Assembly (NCBI GenBank): GCA_036346205.1 | Contig: JARFJB010001167.1 | Coordinates: 270,501-334,500 of the forward strand | Length of the DNA stretch: 64,000 nucleotides | Direction of reading: 5' to 3' | Origin: Vesta saturnalis | Taxonomy: Eukaryota > Arthropoda > Insecta > Coleoptera > Lampyridae | Shown: in pieces, positions 21,113 to 30,957 of the stretch | Numbering within the stretch: position 1 is the stretch's first letter | Layout of the letters: every line of letters starts with the position of its first letter | Program-made: the position numbers and the translations under genes | The notes under the pieces: model-generated | Databases searched by the model: none | What the model saw: the letters and a program-made list of their open reading frames with translations, nothing else | Told to the model about the DNA's origin: nothing

Positions 21113-21353
21113 GTGGCCGTTATGATAATGAGTACGATTGGACGTTATGATCACAGTGGCCGTTATGATCAACTTGTAAAATTGGCCGTTGTGGTCAAGG
21201 TGGCCGTTGTGATCAATTGAAAGTGTGGCCGTTGTGAACAAGGTGGCCGTTGTGATAAAATAATATTAGTGGCCGTTATGATCAAGGTGGGCGTTATGAA
21301 ATAACAAAAACCGGGGTGGCCGTTATGATCAGTGGCCGTTGTGATATAGACCC
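21113..21353. repeat. Right TIR of the long-TIR element
   Basis: The reverse complement matches 19301-about 19550 with only a few differences, including the non-repetitive word caccccggtttttgttattt. The high identity of the two TIRs suggests recent movement or gene conversion. Confidence 0.9.
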
Positions 21354-21860
21354 TACAATTTTAGACAACGCGGTTACGGCTTGAGCACAAAATTTGTATT
21401 ATACGGCTAAAATTAGCTCAAAATCATGGCATTACAGCATTCTGATTTTGGCGATAATGTACCTTCAGTGTGAAGTTGGAGGTAGATATAAAATTTTAGA
21501 CAACTCTGTTACGGCTTGAGCACAAAATTTGTATTAGACGGCAAAAATTCGCACAAAATCGTAGCGTTACAGAATTTTGATTTTGGCGATGATGTACCTT
21601 CAGTGTGAAGTTGGAGGTACAGATATAAAATTTTAAACAACTCGGTTACGGCTTGAACACAAAATTTGTATTATACGGCAAAAATTGGCACAAAATCATA
21701 GCATTACAGTATTTTGATTTTGGCGATGATGTACCTCTAGCGTGAAGTTGGAGATACAGAAAAAAAAATTTTGGATAACTCCGTTACGGCTTAAGCACAA
21801 AATTTGTATTATACGGCAAAAATTGGCCCAAAATTATAACGTATCAATCGCTTGGATATC
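21354..21860 (+). repeat. Satellite Sat-136, right block
   Basis: Further monomers with starts at 21459, 21593 and 21731 (spacings 134 and 138), same orientation as the left block. The last monomer decays after about 21840. An isolated piece, aagttggaggtacagtg, also occurs at about 38921. Confidence 0.9.
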
Positions 21861-21959
21861 GTTATGTGGTACCTCCATCTTCCCGGACCTCGAATTGACG
21901 ATGAGGATGCAAACCAAAAACGTTTATACATATTTGTAAATGTTCCTTATTTGTTTAAA

Positions 21960-23231
21960 ATACACATTCTATTTTACTGTATGAATGCATTTTTTTTAGT
22001 CATAAATCCTTGACTACCTTAATTAAAGTGTAATTAAAATTAGAAAATGTTCCACACACCTGGAAGATTTTAGGTGCTTAAGGTCTAGTGATTCCTGGAA
22101 TGCAATGTAATATTTGAAATATTTTCATTCTTTTAATTGCGCGTTCGATATGAATTCTAGCTTTTGCTTCGTTTGTTGTATTTCTAATGGTATAAATTGA
22201 GCATTAGTTAAAAACGGTGGAATATTTATAGAAACACCTGATGGTAAAATATCTTGGATTAAAAATCCTTTACTTCCTAATAAGAGATCTTATGCTTCTA
22301 CAATTGACAAAACATCACAATTTTTCACTAATGAAAATAATTGTTCCATTTGGGGCAACCCCTATTAAACCTTTGAAAGTATTTCGATGTTTGTAATTGC
22401 TTTTGCTTGTTCAATTGGTGTGGAATTGCTGTTTGGATTTCGGTACAATCAATAATCATTCTGCAGTTTGTAAAATTAGCAAATGTAGAAGGTAAACAGG
22501 TTTTATTTTTTGTCTTAGAAGGAATATTATTTTTGACTAATTATTCAAATAATGCACAATGTATCACATTAAGTCACGTATAAATGATATTAGTTACAGT
22601 TGCTCCACTGCAGTTAAACCTTATTGCCAAGTCTTCATGTAACATGTTGAGTCTTAGTTTCATTAATGTATCAATATTTGATCACGCTTACTGATTTTAT
22701 CTACTGTCCATCCATTGTAGTAATTGATCTTGGCTTTATTTAGGTGATTGAACACCACCAAAAATTTCATCACCGGGAAACCCAGTTTATATTGAAAACT
22801 TTTCATATAAAAGACACAGCTTCTAGTTTTTTTTGCAATGTGTTAACAACATCTTTTAAAAGAAGGTTTTCAACTTCAGTTAACATTGAGAACTTTGATG
22901 GTTGATTTAACTCAATTGCAGACTTATGGCTAGCAGTGTTTGGTTGGAGATGTAAAAACTGTATTAATATTACGTTGGAATAACGTACACAGGTTTTCTT
23001 TGTTCCCATCCACAAAGTGACAAGCACAAACTAAAGAAAACCTATTTGATTTCGCATCAGCCCTCCTGATAAGCAACTTAAAAAGTGATCTAGTTTTTGG
23101 AAATAATTACTCACCTTATTAGCTTCAACGTTCAACAATTTCTCTTTCAGTACAGAATCATTGGGAAAGGAGAACATCTTACATCCACTGTTATATCAGT
23201 GGTTACAATCAGGTACAAAACACAAACCCAT
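21960..23231 (-). pseudogene. THAP-domain transposase with HTH_Tnp_4 and DDE_Tnp_4 (copy 1)
   Basis: The minus strand, start ATG at 23231, gives MGLCFVPDCNH and YNSGCKMFSFP, then an apparent intron. LIRRADAKSNRFSLVCACHF and VDGNKEN complete a THAP zinc-binding domain (C-x4-C ... C-x2-H). A linker with ENLLLKDVVNTLQKKLEA follows at about 22830. Next is the HTH block KLRLNML.EDLAIRFNCSGATVT at about 22590-22670. The DDE core has IIDCTEIQTAIPHQ, FKGLIGVAPNGTIIFISE, DLLLGSKGFLIQDILPSG and ARIHIERAIKRMKIFQIL. The order and motifs fit ISL2EU/Harbinger-related THAP transposases. There are many frame changes. It shares its upstream side with zinc-finger gene 1, and the same arrangement recurs at copy 2. 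Confidence 0.75.
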
Positions 23232-23984
23232 TGCAGGTAATAGAAAGGATGTGTAAACTTAGTATAAAAAACAGTAGAGGTATGCAACATGAAATGAAAC
23301 ACTACTGTATAAGAATGGTTTAATTGATTAAACAAGCTGCTTAGTAGGATTTAGTAATAAGTAAAAATTAAGGATAAACAGATAAGGTTAATATACAATT
23401 ACTGCAAACTACTAGCTACAAATAGAAAATTAAACTAAGGATGAAACGTTAGGATAATATAAATAAATGTACTAATAACAACTATTAACCTAATAAGTTA
23501 GTATACAACAATGAACATTAATAAATGGCAAAGAGCCAAATGGAAATACGGTAATCAACACGGAATAACGACAGCGAGTTGAGAATAAGTAATATTAGAG
23601 GTTATGTAATACCAAATCATAACAAAGCGACGTATGGTGTAGCCAAGTTGCTTTTACATAGAATGTTTTTTTATGACACATAAATAGAAGCTTCGTGGTT
23701 AACATTTCAAGACCCCTCGCCACTTATTTTGTTATAATAACGTAACAAACATGACAGAAATTTAGACCCTTTTATTATAAACCTTAACAACGTGGCTATA
23801 AGGGACAATTTCTAGACATCAAAATATTTGTCCAAAATTTTAAATTTCCCAGACAATTTTGACGTCATCACTAATAGGATCTGGCAATGTTAAATATTGT
23901 GCGTTTGTGCCCTAAAAAATTTGATAAGGTGTTGCACCTAAGTTTTGTATAACTTGTATCGTTAAGAAACACTAATTCTTCGAA
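23232..23984. other. Divergent intergenic region between THAP relic 1 and zinc-finger gene 1
   Basis: Conserved with 44336-45092 upstream of zinc-finger gene 2, including acaattttgacgtcatcac and ggtgttgcacctaagttttg. The last 60 bp before the ATG (gtataacttgtat then aagaaacac) probably hold the 5' leader and perhaps the promoter. No TATA box can be named with confidence. Confidence 0.5.
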
Positions 23985-25184
23985 ATGTCTTATGAGATTG
24001 ATATGAAACTTGTTAAAGTCGAACCAGAAGAGGAAGAAGAAATAAATTCACTTGTAACACATCTTATAGTAAATAGTGATCTAATACAGAGTAAAATTAA
24101 TTACCGTTCAAGTAGAACAAAATTTAACAGTGTTTTTACAGATAATGTGAATATTAAGAAAGAAGACATATCTTCTCTAGTAAAAGTTGTTAGCTCAAGT
24201 GAAGCATATCATATAAATGAAAACAGTGTGAAACACATCACCAACATACAGTGTGAAAGTAAATTTAATAGTTCAACAATAATGCTAGAAAATTTAAAAC
24301 ATGATGTCTTCAAATACAGTGCTACTTTTAAATATAAGTGTAACCATTGCGATTTTATAACAAGGTGGAAAAGAAGTTTAAAAAATCATGTTTTAAAACA
24401 CATTTCAAGTGTTTTAAATCACGCTACAAGTTATGAATTTAAATGTGACCAATGTGATTATGGAACAAATCGCAAAGGTGATTTTAAAATTCATCTTAAA
24501 ATACACTCTTCAATTAATGAATTCAAATGTGACCAATGTAATTATCGAACACATTTCAAATATCTTTTAAAAATTCATCTTAAAAAACACTCTTTGAGTA
24601 AAGAATTCAAATGTGACCAATGTGATTATGGAACAAATCGCAAAGATAATTTTAAAATTCATCTTAAAAAGCACTCTTCAAGTAATGAATTCACATGTGA
24701 CCAATGTAAATATGGAACAAATCACAAAGATCTTTTAAAAACTCATCTTAAAACACACTCTTCAAATAAAGAATTCAAATGCGACCAATGTGATTATGAA
24801 ACAAATCACAAAGGTAATTTTAAAACTCATCTTAAAAAACACTCTTCAAGTAATGAATTCAAATGTGACCAGTGTAATTATGGAACACATCACAAATATC
24901 ATTTAAAAATTCATCTTAAAAAACACTCTTCGAGTAAAGAATTCAAATGCGACCAGTGTGGTTATGGAACAAATCGCAAAGATAATTTTAAAATTCATCT
25001 TAAAAAGCACTCTTCAAGTAATGAATTCAAATGTGACCGCTGTAATTATGGAACAAATCACAAACATCTTTTAAAAACTCATCTTGAAAAACACTCTTCG
25101 AGTAAAGAATTCAAATGCGACCAATGTGATTATGGAACAAATTGCAAAGATAATTTTAAAACTCATTTTAAAAACATTCTTTAA
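23985..25184 (+). CDS. Poly-C2H2 zinc-finger protein 1 (399 aa, array cut short)
   Basis: A single open exon. The N-terminus MKLVKVEPEEEEE contains a psi-K-x-E SUMO-type site next to an acidic run, and VNIKKEDISS a second one. The first finger, YKCNHCDFITRWKRSLKNH, is different from the rest. From about residue 150 eight uniform 28-residue units FKCDQC-x-YGTN...FKIHLKKHSSSN follow, all C-x2-C-x12-H-x3-H, and a tenth finger is truncated without its last His. Linkers are SSSNEF or SSSKEF instead of TGEKP. The likely role is a nuclear DNA-binding protein; the target is unknown. One lost A near 25175 shifts the frame and ends the ORF. The finger array continues for over 1 kb beyond, so the protein may be a truncated derivative. 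Start chosen because the same ATG is conserved in gene 2. Confidence 0.8.
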   Translation: MSYEIDMKLVKVEPEEEEEINSLVTHLIVNSDLIQSKINYRSSRTKFNSVFTDNVNIKKEDISSLVKVVSSSEAYHINENSVKHITNIQCESKFNSSTIMLENLKHDVFKYSATFKYKCNHCDFITRWKRSLKNHVLKHISSVLNHATSYEFKCDQCDYGTNRKGDFKIHLKIHSSINEFKCDQCNYRTHFKYLLKIHLKKHSLSKEFKCDQCDYGTNRKDNFKIHLKKHSSSNEFTCDQCKYGTNHKDLLKTHLKTHSSNKEFKCDQCDYETNHKGNFKTHLKKHSSSNEFKCDQCNYGTHHKYHLKIHLKKHSSSKEFKCDQCGYGTNRKDNFKIHLKKHSSSNEFKCDRCNYGTNHKHLLKTHLEKHSSSKEFKCDQCDYGTNCKDNFKTHFKNIL

Positions 25185-26333
25185 GTAAAGAATTCAATTG
25201 CGACCATTGTGATTATGGAACAAATCAAAGATAATTTTAAAATTCATCTTAAAAAACACTCTTCAAGTAATGAATTCAAATGTGACCAATGTAGTTATGG
25301 AACACATCACAAACGTCTTTTAAAAACTCATCTTAAAAAACACTCTTCGAGTAAAGAATTCAAATGCGACCAATGTCATTATGGAGCAAATCACATAGGT
25401 AATTTTAAAATTCATCTTAAAAAACACTCTTCAAGTAAAGAATTCAAGTGTGACCAATGTAATTATGGAACACATAACAAATGTCTTTTAAAAATTCATC
25501 TTAAAAAACACTCTTTGAGTAAAGAATTCAAATGCGACCAATGTGATTATGGAACAAATTGCAAAGCTAATTTTAAAACTCATCTTAAAAAACACTCTTT
25601 AAGTAAAGAATTCAAATGCGACCAATGTGATTATGGAACAAATCGTAAAGGTAATTTTAAAATTCATCTTAAAAAACACTCTTTAAGTAAAGATTTCAAA
25701 TGTAACCAATGTAATTATGGAACACATCACAAACGTCTTTTAAAAACTCATCTTAAAAAACACTCTTCAAGTAAAGAATTCAAGTGTGACCAATGCAATT
25801 ATGTAACACATGACAAATGTCTTTTAAAAATTCATCTTAAAAAACACTCTTTGAGTAAAGAATTCTAATGCGACCAATGTCATTATGGATCAAATCACAA
25901 AGGTAATTTTAAAACTCATCTTAAAAAACACTCGTTAAGTAAAGATTTCAAATGTGACCAATGTAATTATGGAACACATCACAAACATCTTTTAAAAACT
26001 CATCTTAAAAATCACTCTTCGAGTAAAGAATTCAAATGTGACCAATGTCATTATGGAACAAATCACGAAGGTAATTTTAAAATTCATCTTAAAAACACTT
26101 TTCAAGTAAAGAAGTCAAATGTGACCAATGTATTATGGAACAAATCACAGGTAATTTTAAAATTCATCTTAAAAACACTTTTCAAGTAGAATCAATGTGA
26201 CCAATGTAATTATGGAACACATGACAAATGTCTTTTAAAAATTTATCTTAAAAAACATTCTTTGAGTAAAGAATTCAAATGCGAGTGTGACCAATGTGAT
26301 TATGGACCAATCGCACTCTTTAAGTAAAACCTC
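25185..26333 (+). pseudogene. Downstream continuation of zinc-finger array 1
   Basis: More 84-bp finger units in shifting frames. From 25209 to 25868 seven further complete fingers are open in one frame. A nonsense change (gaattctaatgcg for gaattcaaatgcg) then stops it. Beyond 25870 the units have lost bases every few dozen nucleotides. Key words GTH, GTN and KCLLKIH persist. The array ends abruptly at about 26333, joined to the tail of a mariner transposase. Whether 25209-25868 is ever translated is unknown; it has no own N-terminus. Confidence 0.75.
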
Positions 26334-26396
26334 TAGTAATCAATGTCGGAGAGTCAAGTGAAGATGATAGTGAAAGTGAAGGTGATGACTTTTAAT
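26333..26396 (+). pseudogene. Mariner (IS630-like) transposase C-terminal tail fused to the finger array, copy A
   Basis: The words cctctagtaatcaatgtcgg and gaagatgatagtgaaagtga, ending in gacttttaa, are almost identical to the end of the transposase at 8625-8690 (here in plus orientation). They follow directly on the last finger unit. The matching 3' region with (TA)n resumes near 28150 after an inserted DUF4817 mariner. Confidence 0.8.
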
Positions 26397-26495
26397 TATG
26401 TCCAATATTTGAAGGCAGTGACTATAGGCACGTGAAAATTGACGAATTATAACCTCAATGTGTCTAAAAAAATGGGAATAAAAAGGAAAATTAAA

Positions 26496-26557
26496 ATCTA
26501 CGGTAACCTAGGATCCAAACTACGTTTCCCTACAATCCACCTAGGTTACCGTAGATT
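26496..26557. repeat. Short perfect inverted repeat upstream of DUF4817 mariner A
   Basis: atctacggtaacctagg and its complement cctaggttaccgtagat (17-bp arms) enclose about 28 bases. The same hairpin is at 31381-31441 in copy B. It may be part of the 5' end of the mariner or its promoter. Confidence 0.8.
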
Positions 26558-26614
26558 TAAATTTTGTTCTTTTTGTTGTTTTCCAAGTGTTTTGTCTTCA
26601 TAAAAGTAAGAGAA

Positions 26615-27673
26615 ATGGTCAATTATGCTATTTCGGAGATGACCGACATGCATTTCGTCTATGGTCTGACTGACGGCAATGCTAAACAAGCCAGGCGTCT
26701 TTACCAAGAAAGATTTCCCAACCGTGCTGTTCCCGATAGTAGAACATTCACAAACATCCATCTGCGACTGTCTCAATATGGCAGTTTACAAAATGGAAAC
26801 CGAGTGGGACGACCTCGTACAGTGAGGACGGTGGAAGTAGAGGAGGCTGTTCTCAATGAAATTGAACAGAATCCAGGATCTAGTACGCGCAAAATTGGGA
26901 GTGCGTTGAATATTTACCACAAAACTGTATGGGAAATTTTGAGAGAATATTTGCTGTATCCGTATCATCTGCAAAGCGTGCAAGCTCTACTTCCACGAGA
27001 TTTTCCAGCACGCAGGAATTTTTCCATGTGGTTTCTCCAGCAGGTTGCAGAAAATCCTCATTTCGACAGGCAAGTTATCTTCACGGATGAAGCAAATTTC
27101 TCCAGAGAAGCAATCAGAAATCTTCGTAATGCTCATTTATGGAGCGAAGAGTACCCTCATGCTATAGTAGAAACAAAATTTCAGCAGTAACTTTCAGTCA
27201 ACGTGTGGGTTGGTATTATTGGAGATTTTTTAGTTGGACCATTCTTTCTTCCAAGGCGCCTTGACGGCAATACATATCGTGCGTTTCTTCAAAATAATTT
27301 GCCTGAATTACTAGTACGTCAGCACATGTGGTTCATGCACGACGGTGCCCCGGCCCACTTCAGCATTTTGGTGCGTGAATATTTGAATTCAGTTTACCCA
27401 AATCGATGGATAGGTTGTGAGGGGCCTCAGTTCTGGCCACCGAGATCGCCTGGTCTGAACAGCTTAGGCATTTATTTCTGAGGGCATCTTAAAACTCTGG
27501 TTTATAATACACCAGTTCAGACGTTGGAAGACTTACGTAATAGAATAATTGAGGGCTGTGCAACCATAACGAACACACCGGGAATTTTTGAAAGAGTGCG
27601 TCGTTCAATGAGGAGAAGAGCAGAAGCCTGTATAGAAGCGGATGGTGGACATTTTCAGCATTTTTATGAATGA
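26615..27673 (+). pseudogene. Mariner-like transposase with DUF4817-type HTH, copy A (two in-frame stops)
   Basis: One continuous frame from MVNYAISEMTDMHFVYGL to GGHFQHFYE, broken only by TAA at 27188 and TGA at 27479. The DUF4817-type N-terminus (GNAKQARRLYQERFPNR) and RPRTVRTVEVEEAVL form the DNA-binding half. The DDE_3 core shows VIFTDEANFS (first Asp) and MWFMHDGAPAHFS (second Asp). The third site, usually PLDFYLWGHL, is SLGIYF-stop-GHL, so the catalytic Asp is Gly and Trp is a stop. It is dead and about 350 codons, as expected for the family. Possible degenerate element ends with CAGTG at about 26418 and CACTG at about 27918. It sits inside the 3' region of another mariner. Confidence 0.85.
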
Positions 27674-28148
27674 CTGCACAAAGTTTTTAACTTTATTGTT
27701 CAGTTTCTGTAAATAGTTTCTATGTTAGGAATAAATGCACGTATAACACACAAACTTTTAATTATTTTTCTAAACGTGAGTTTTACGTGAAAATGTATGG
27801 AGACCTTTATGTTCGGAATTGATTTCTGATGTATATGGTTAAACGCGTCATATAAAACAGTGGCGTAACACATTTTTATGTGGAATTTATGTCATGGCCT
27901 AGCTGTATCTACGCCACTGGTTAAATTAAAATAATTTTCAGTTGAAATAAGGGTCTTCATGCCCTTATACAATATTTAAAATTTCAATGTAATATCTAGA
28001 AGGGTTTTGAAAAATTTGGAAAAACCGAAGAAAAAACAACTTCAACAGCCTGTAGATCGATAACGAATTCGAGGACATACATTATATGAACTTTCCGGCT
28101 GAAATCTCATCAGAATCACCTTAAAGAAGTATATACACTTGATGTGAT

Positions 28149-28149
<1 letters not shown>
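27674..28149. other. Mariner 3' regions, no gene
   Basis: Contains cagtggcgta at 27861 and its complement tacgccactg at 27909, a 60-bp palindrome that may mark the right end of the DUF4817 element. Then comes sequence shared with copy B (32555-33058), with many small deletions here. Confidence 0.5.
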
Positions 28150-28203
<54 letters not shown>

Positions 28204-28230
28204 TATATGATATATATATATATATAATGA
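28150..28230. repeat. (TA)n microsatellite
   Basis: About 80 bp of TA repeats with one gata interruption. Orthologous position to 33059-33142 in copy B and to the TA array in the nested mariner. Confidence 0.9.
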
Positions 28231-28540
28231 CAAACATGATTTTTAAAACCGGTTATATTATTAACTAATAATAAATTCATTTTAGATCCAATACAGGTAT
28301 CTATTTATGACAAAATCAGTTATTTATAAGTGGCTTCGATAACCAAATTACAGCTTGACCTTTTAGGAGTAGATCTGTATTTTAAAACGATCCTAAAAAT
28401 TAACCAAACTTTCGTTTCATGTGCATTGCCTAATGCTAGCTAATTCGTTTCTTATTGAAAATTATTATAATTAATTTTAAAACAGATCCAAAACGAAATT
28501 TTGTTGACTCGGTACAATTTGATAATCATTTAAAAGTTGT

Positions 28541-28579
<39 letters not shown>

Positions 28580-28600
28580 TATATATATATATATATTAAG
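28231..28600. repeat. Mariner 3' region, copy A, ending in (TA)n
   Basis: Reverse complement of about 8110-8450, including ggcttcgataaccaaattac and gctagctaattcgtttctta. Followed by an interrupted TA array at 28546-28597. Confidence 0.8.
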
Positions 28601-28779
28601 GTATTTAAAATTCATTAAAAACATTAATAAATTTAATGATAATATTACATATAGTATCTTTTGATGTCATATCATTATTACCAACATTCAAAAACATTTA
28701 GCAAAAAGAAGTAAATGAAACTGAATTTAATAAATGTTAATACAAAATATTTAAAATTACCTTTGAAACTTTATTAAAT

Positions 28780-29307
28780 ATATTATCATCCAACTATTTT
28801 ATTACAACAACAAATACTTCAAAACAAATCTTGACTATGAGTTTAACATTACTATAATTGCAAGATATAATGGTTAATACAACTTCAAATCAGTTATAAC
28901 AACCTTAAATTTTCAATTACCATTTTTATATCAATATGTAGATGTATCATTTGTGCTCTTCAACATCAGAAATAAATAATACTTTTATTATTAAATAACA
29001 CCATGAATATTCAATTCACTTTCAAAAGAAGACATTCAATATAAATTTCTTGACACTTTAGTTATTAGAAGTCTTAAAATAAAATAATTTGACTGGTATA
29101 GAAAATTCTTCTTCTAACAGATATATAAATTTTGCATCTTATCATGAATTCAAATATAAAATAAATTTAGTCAATTGCCTTAAAAATAGAATAATAAAAA
29201 TTTGTCACAATTCTTTAATAAATAAAATTTTTATACTTAAAAATATTTTAAGTGAAAATGGTTATACTAAGCTTTTAAATAAATTATTATTTAGCACTAC
29301 TAAATAA
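28780..29307 (+). pseudogene. Penelope-like reverse transcriptase fragment
   Basis: Reading across frame changes gives LPFLYQYVD at about 28920 (the YVDD motif with its second Asp changed). Then FTFKREDIQYKFLDTLVIRS near 29010-29075, DWYRK, then in one frame NRYINFASYHEFKYKINLVN, CLKNRIIKICHNSLINKIF and ILKNILSENGY to 29307. The order FLDT - DWYRKP.F...Y.SHP - K..V..L..R - IL..NGYP is characteristic of the Penelope-like RT thumb region. No clear GIY-YIG endonuclease follows. It lies in an AT-rich insertion flanked on both sides by interrupted (TA)n arrays and is absent from copy B. Confidence 0.65.
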
Positions 29308-30257
29308 TGACAATCAACTAGCACCAAGGATTGATAACACAAATAGACTATATATACCATTGTAATATAAGATCAATAATATTTGAAGAACATCTAAGGA
29401 ATTAAAATCTTATAAAGCTTTATGAACATGTCACATTAATATCAATATAGCACAAAAGTTTTAAAAATCATCTTAAAAATTTCAAGTAAAAACAAGATTC
29501 AATGAAGAACACGACAATTCTTTAAATTCACTAAAAAACTTTTATAAAATTAAATGAACATTATGATCAAAGAGTTTTAATCATCTTAAAAACACTAATA
29601 AAATTCAAATTCAATGTAACTTAGACATAAAACCTTAACATAAAAGTGACTTGTCGAGTTAAACCTAATTAATTGCCATTTCAATATGTACAAACTAAAG
29701 GAATATAAATATCTATAAACATTTTAAGTGAAAAAGTAAGACCAAGTAATAGAACAATGAAAAGCTTTAAAATTTAATTGTAACATACTTTTAAGAATAA
29801 ATGAAAATAATGTATTAGGACAACCACCTTAATAAAACCATGAATCAATGTGGAGATTAGTAAATATATATTGAGTAATTTTTAATTATCCAATATTTGA
29901 AATATTTATAAATTAAAATTATAAAATTTTGCTAAAAATTGGAAATAAAGGATATTATTACCTTAGCTGAAATTAACATAATCATCTAGTTACTTTATAC
30001 AATTTTACTAATCAAATTTTTCCAATTTTCAATTATTAAAGATACTGTATTATTTATTGAGATGACGAAAACATCTGATTATTTTAAAACCACTTATATT
30101 ACTTGAATAATCAACTCAGATCATTAAACAACTATGTGATTTATATTGTTCAAAAAAATTATTGTTGACCTTATTTAGACGGATTTCATGATACCAAGAA
30201 TTTGAAATATATTTGAATAAAACGTTAGTGTTGTGATTACTTTCATATTATTTGAAA
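29308..30257. other. Very AT-rich tail of the Penelope-like insertion
   Basis: No supported frame. A decayed or badly resolved GIY-YIG region could lie here. Words such as tcatcttaaaaacac resemble finger units but not enough to call. Confidence 0.35.
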
Positions 30258-30281
30258 ATATTCATATATATATATATATAT

Positions 30282-30312
<31 letters not shown>
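30258..30312. repeat. Interrupted (TA)n, right of the Penelope-like insertion
   Basis: TA array with a tcat interruption, like the array at 28546-28597 on the left of the insertion. This fits duplication of the target microsatellite on insertion. Confidence 0.8.
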
Positions 30313-30957
30313 GACTACCCACACTAGGACTTTACATGCCAGAATAAGTGCAAACAGACCTTAACGAAATTCGACTGTATTTATACGAGTGGATGATTTT
30401 AAGACCTTTAGGATGCTAATGAGATATTCGAACAATAATTTTATTTAAATTTGACAGCGCGGTTGTTGGTATTCAAAATTACTAACTATATGAACCAATA
30501 ACGACATACGTTTTTAAAATCTTAAACCATGCTTTACTAAAAGATGTCATAAGACATCTGCGGGATTTTAATAATTTAATGCAATAATAAATATTTGATG
30601 TAATAAACACACGACCTTCAAACCTACAAACTGGAAATTGAAAGAAATGAAATAATTTTAATAATACTAATTGTTTAAGGATAATTGTGAACCTCCTTTA
30701 ATACGTTCATAACGAAAATGGGCAACATTGTAAAACAAAAACAATAATCTGTCAGATAGAGGTTAGTACTATAGTGCGAGTCACACCGAGAATGCAGTGT
30801 ATAGGCAATGTATTTGTAATGAGGCTACACTGAATCTGGATCTGAAGTTATTATACAGTGCTAAAAAGTTGGACACAAATGAAAACTGTTTTATTTTTTG
30901 AACGATACGTAAGAGTAAACTGCCTTATTTTTGAAAAATCGGAAAATTTTAGTTGAA
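30313..30957. repeat. Mariner end, Harbinger flank, R2 and MITE start, copy A
   Basis: Matches 33597-34290 in copy B: gactttacatgccagaataa, the mariner end cgacatacgttttta, then R2 at about 30604-30763, then the MITE start ctatagtgcgagtcacaccg. It stops inside the MITE, where copy B's finger unit begins at 30961. Confidence 0.8.

Larger units (their letters stand above)
19301..21353. mobile_element. 2.05-kb long-TIR (foldback/MULE-like) element inserted in the satellite
   Basis: The first about 240 bp (19301-19550) reappears, inverted and nearly identical, at 21113-21353. Both ends begin GGG(A/T)C and both contain caccccggtttttgttattt. The TIRs are built from repeated GATCATAACGGCCAC-like words in both phases. 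The left TIR is extended to about 19965 by further tandem units (period about 135-153 bp). Flanks taaaattt (19293-19300) and tacaattt (21354-21361) could be an 8-bp target duplication with one mismatch. The satellite reads through in the same orientation on both sides, so this is an insertion. Class is uncertain: long repetitive TIRs occur in foldback/Galileo (P superfamily) and in MULE elements. It carries no transposase, only a broken RING exon. Confidence 0.75.
26003..30957 (+). repeat. Tandem duplication, copy A
   Basis: Starts in a finger unit (catcttaaaaatcactcttc) and ends inside a MITE. The same order reappears from 30961: finger units, mariner tail, DUF4817 mariner, mariner 3' region with (TA)n, Harbinger flank, R2, MITE end. 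The offset is 4961 at the start and 4884 at the transposase because copy B lacks a finger remnant. Copy A also has an extra 1.66 kb Penelope-like insertion at about 28598-30258 and many small deletions relative to copy B. Confidence 0.85.

Noticed and set aside
26546..26776. Minus-strand ORF opposite the DUF4817 transposase (and its twin at 31430-31660)
   Set aside because: Antisense shadow of a recognised transposase; repeated only because the element is duplicated.
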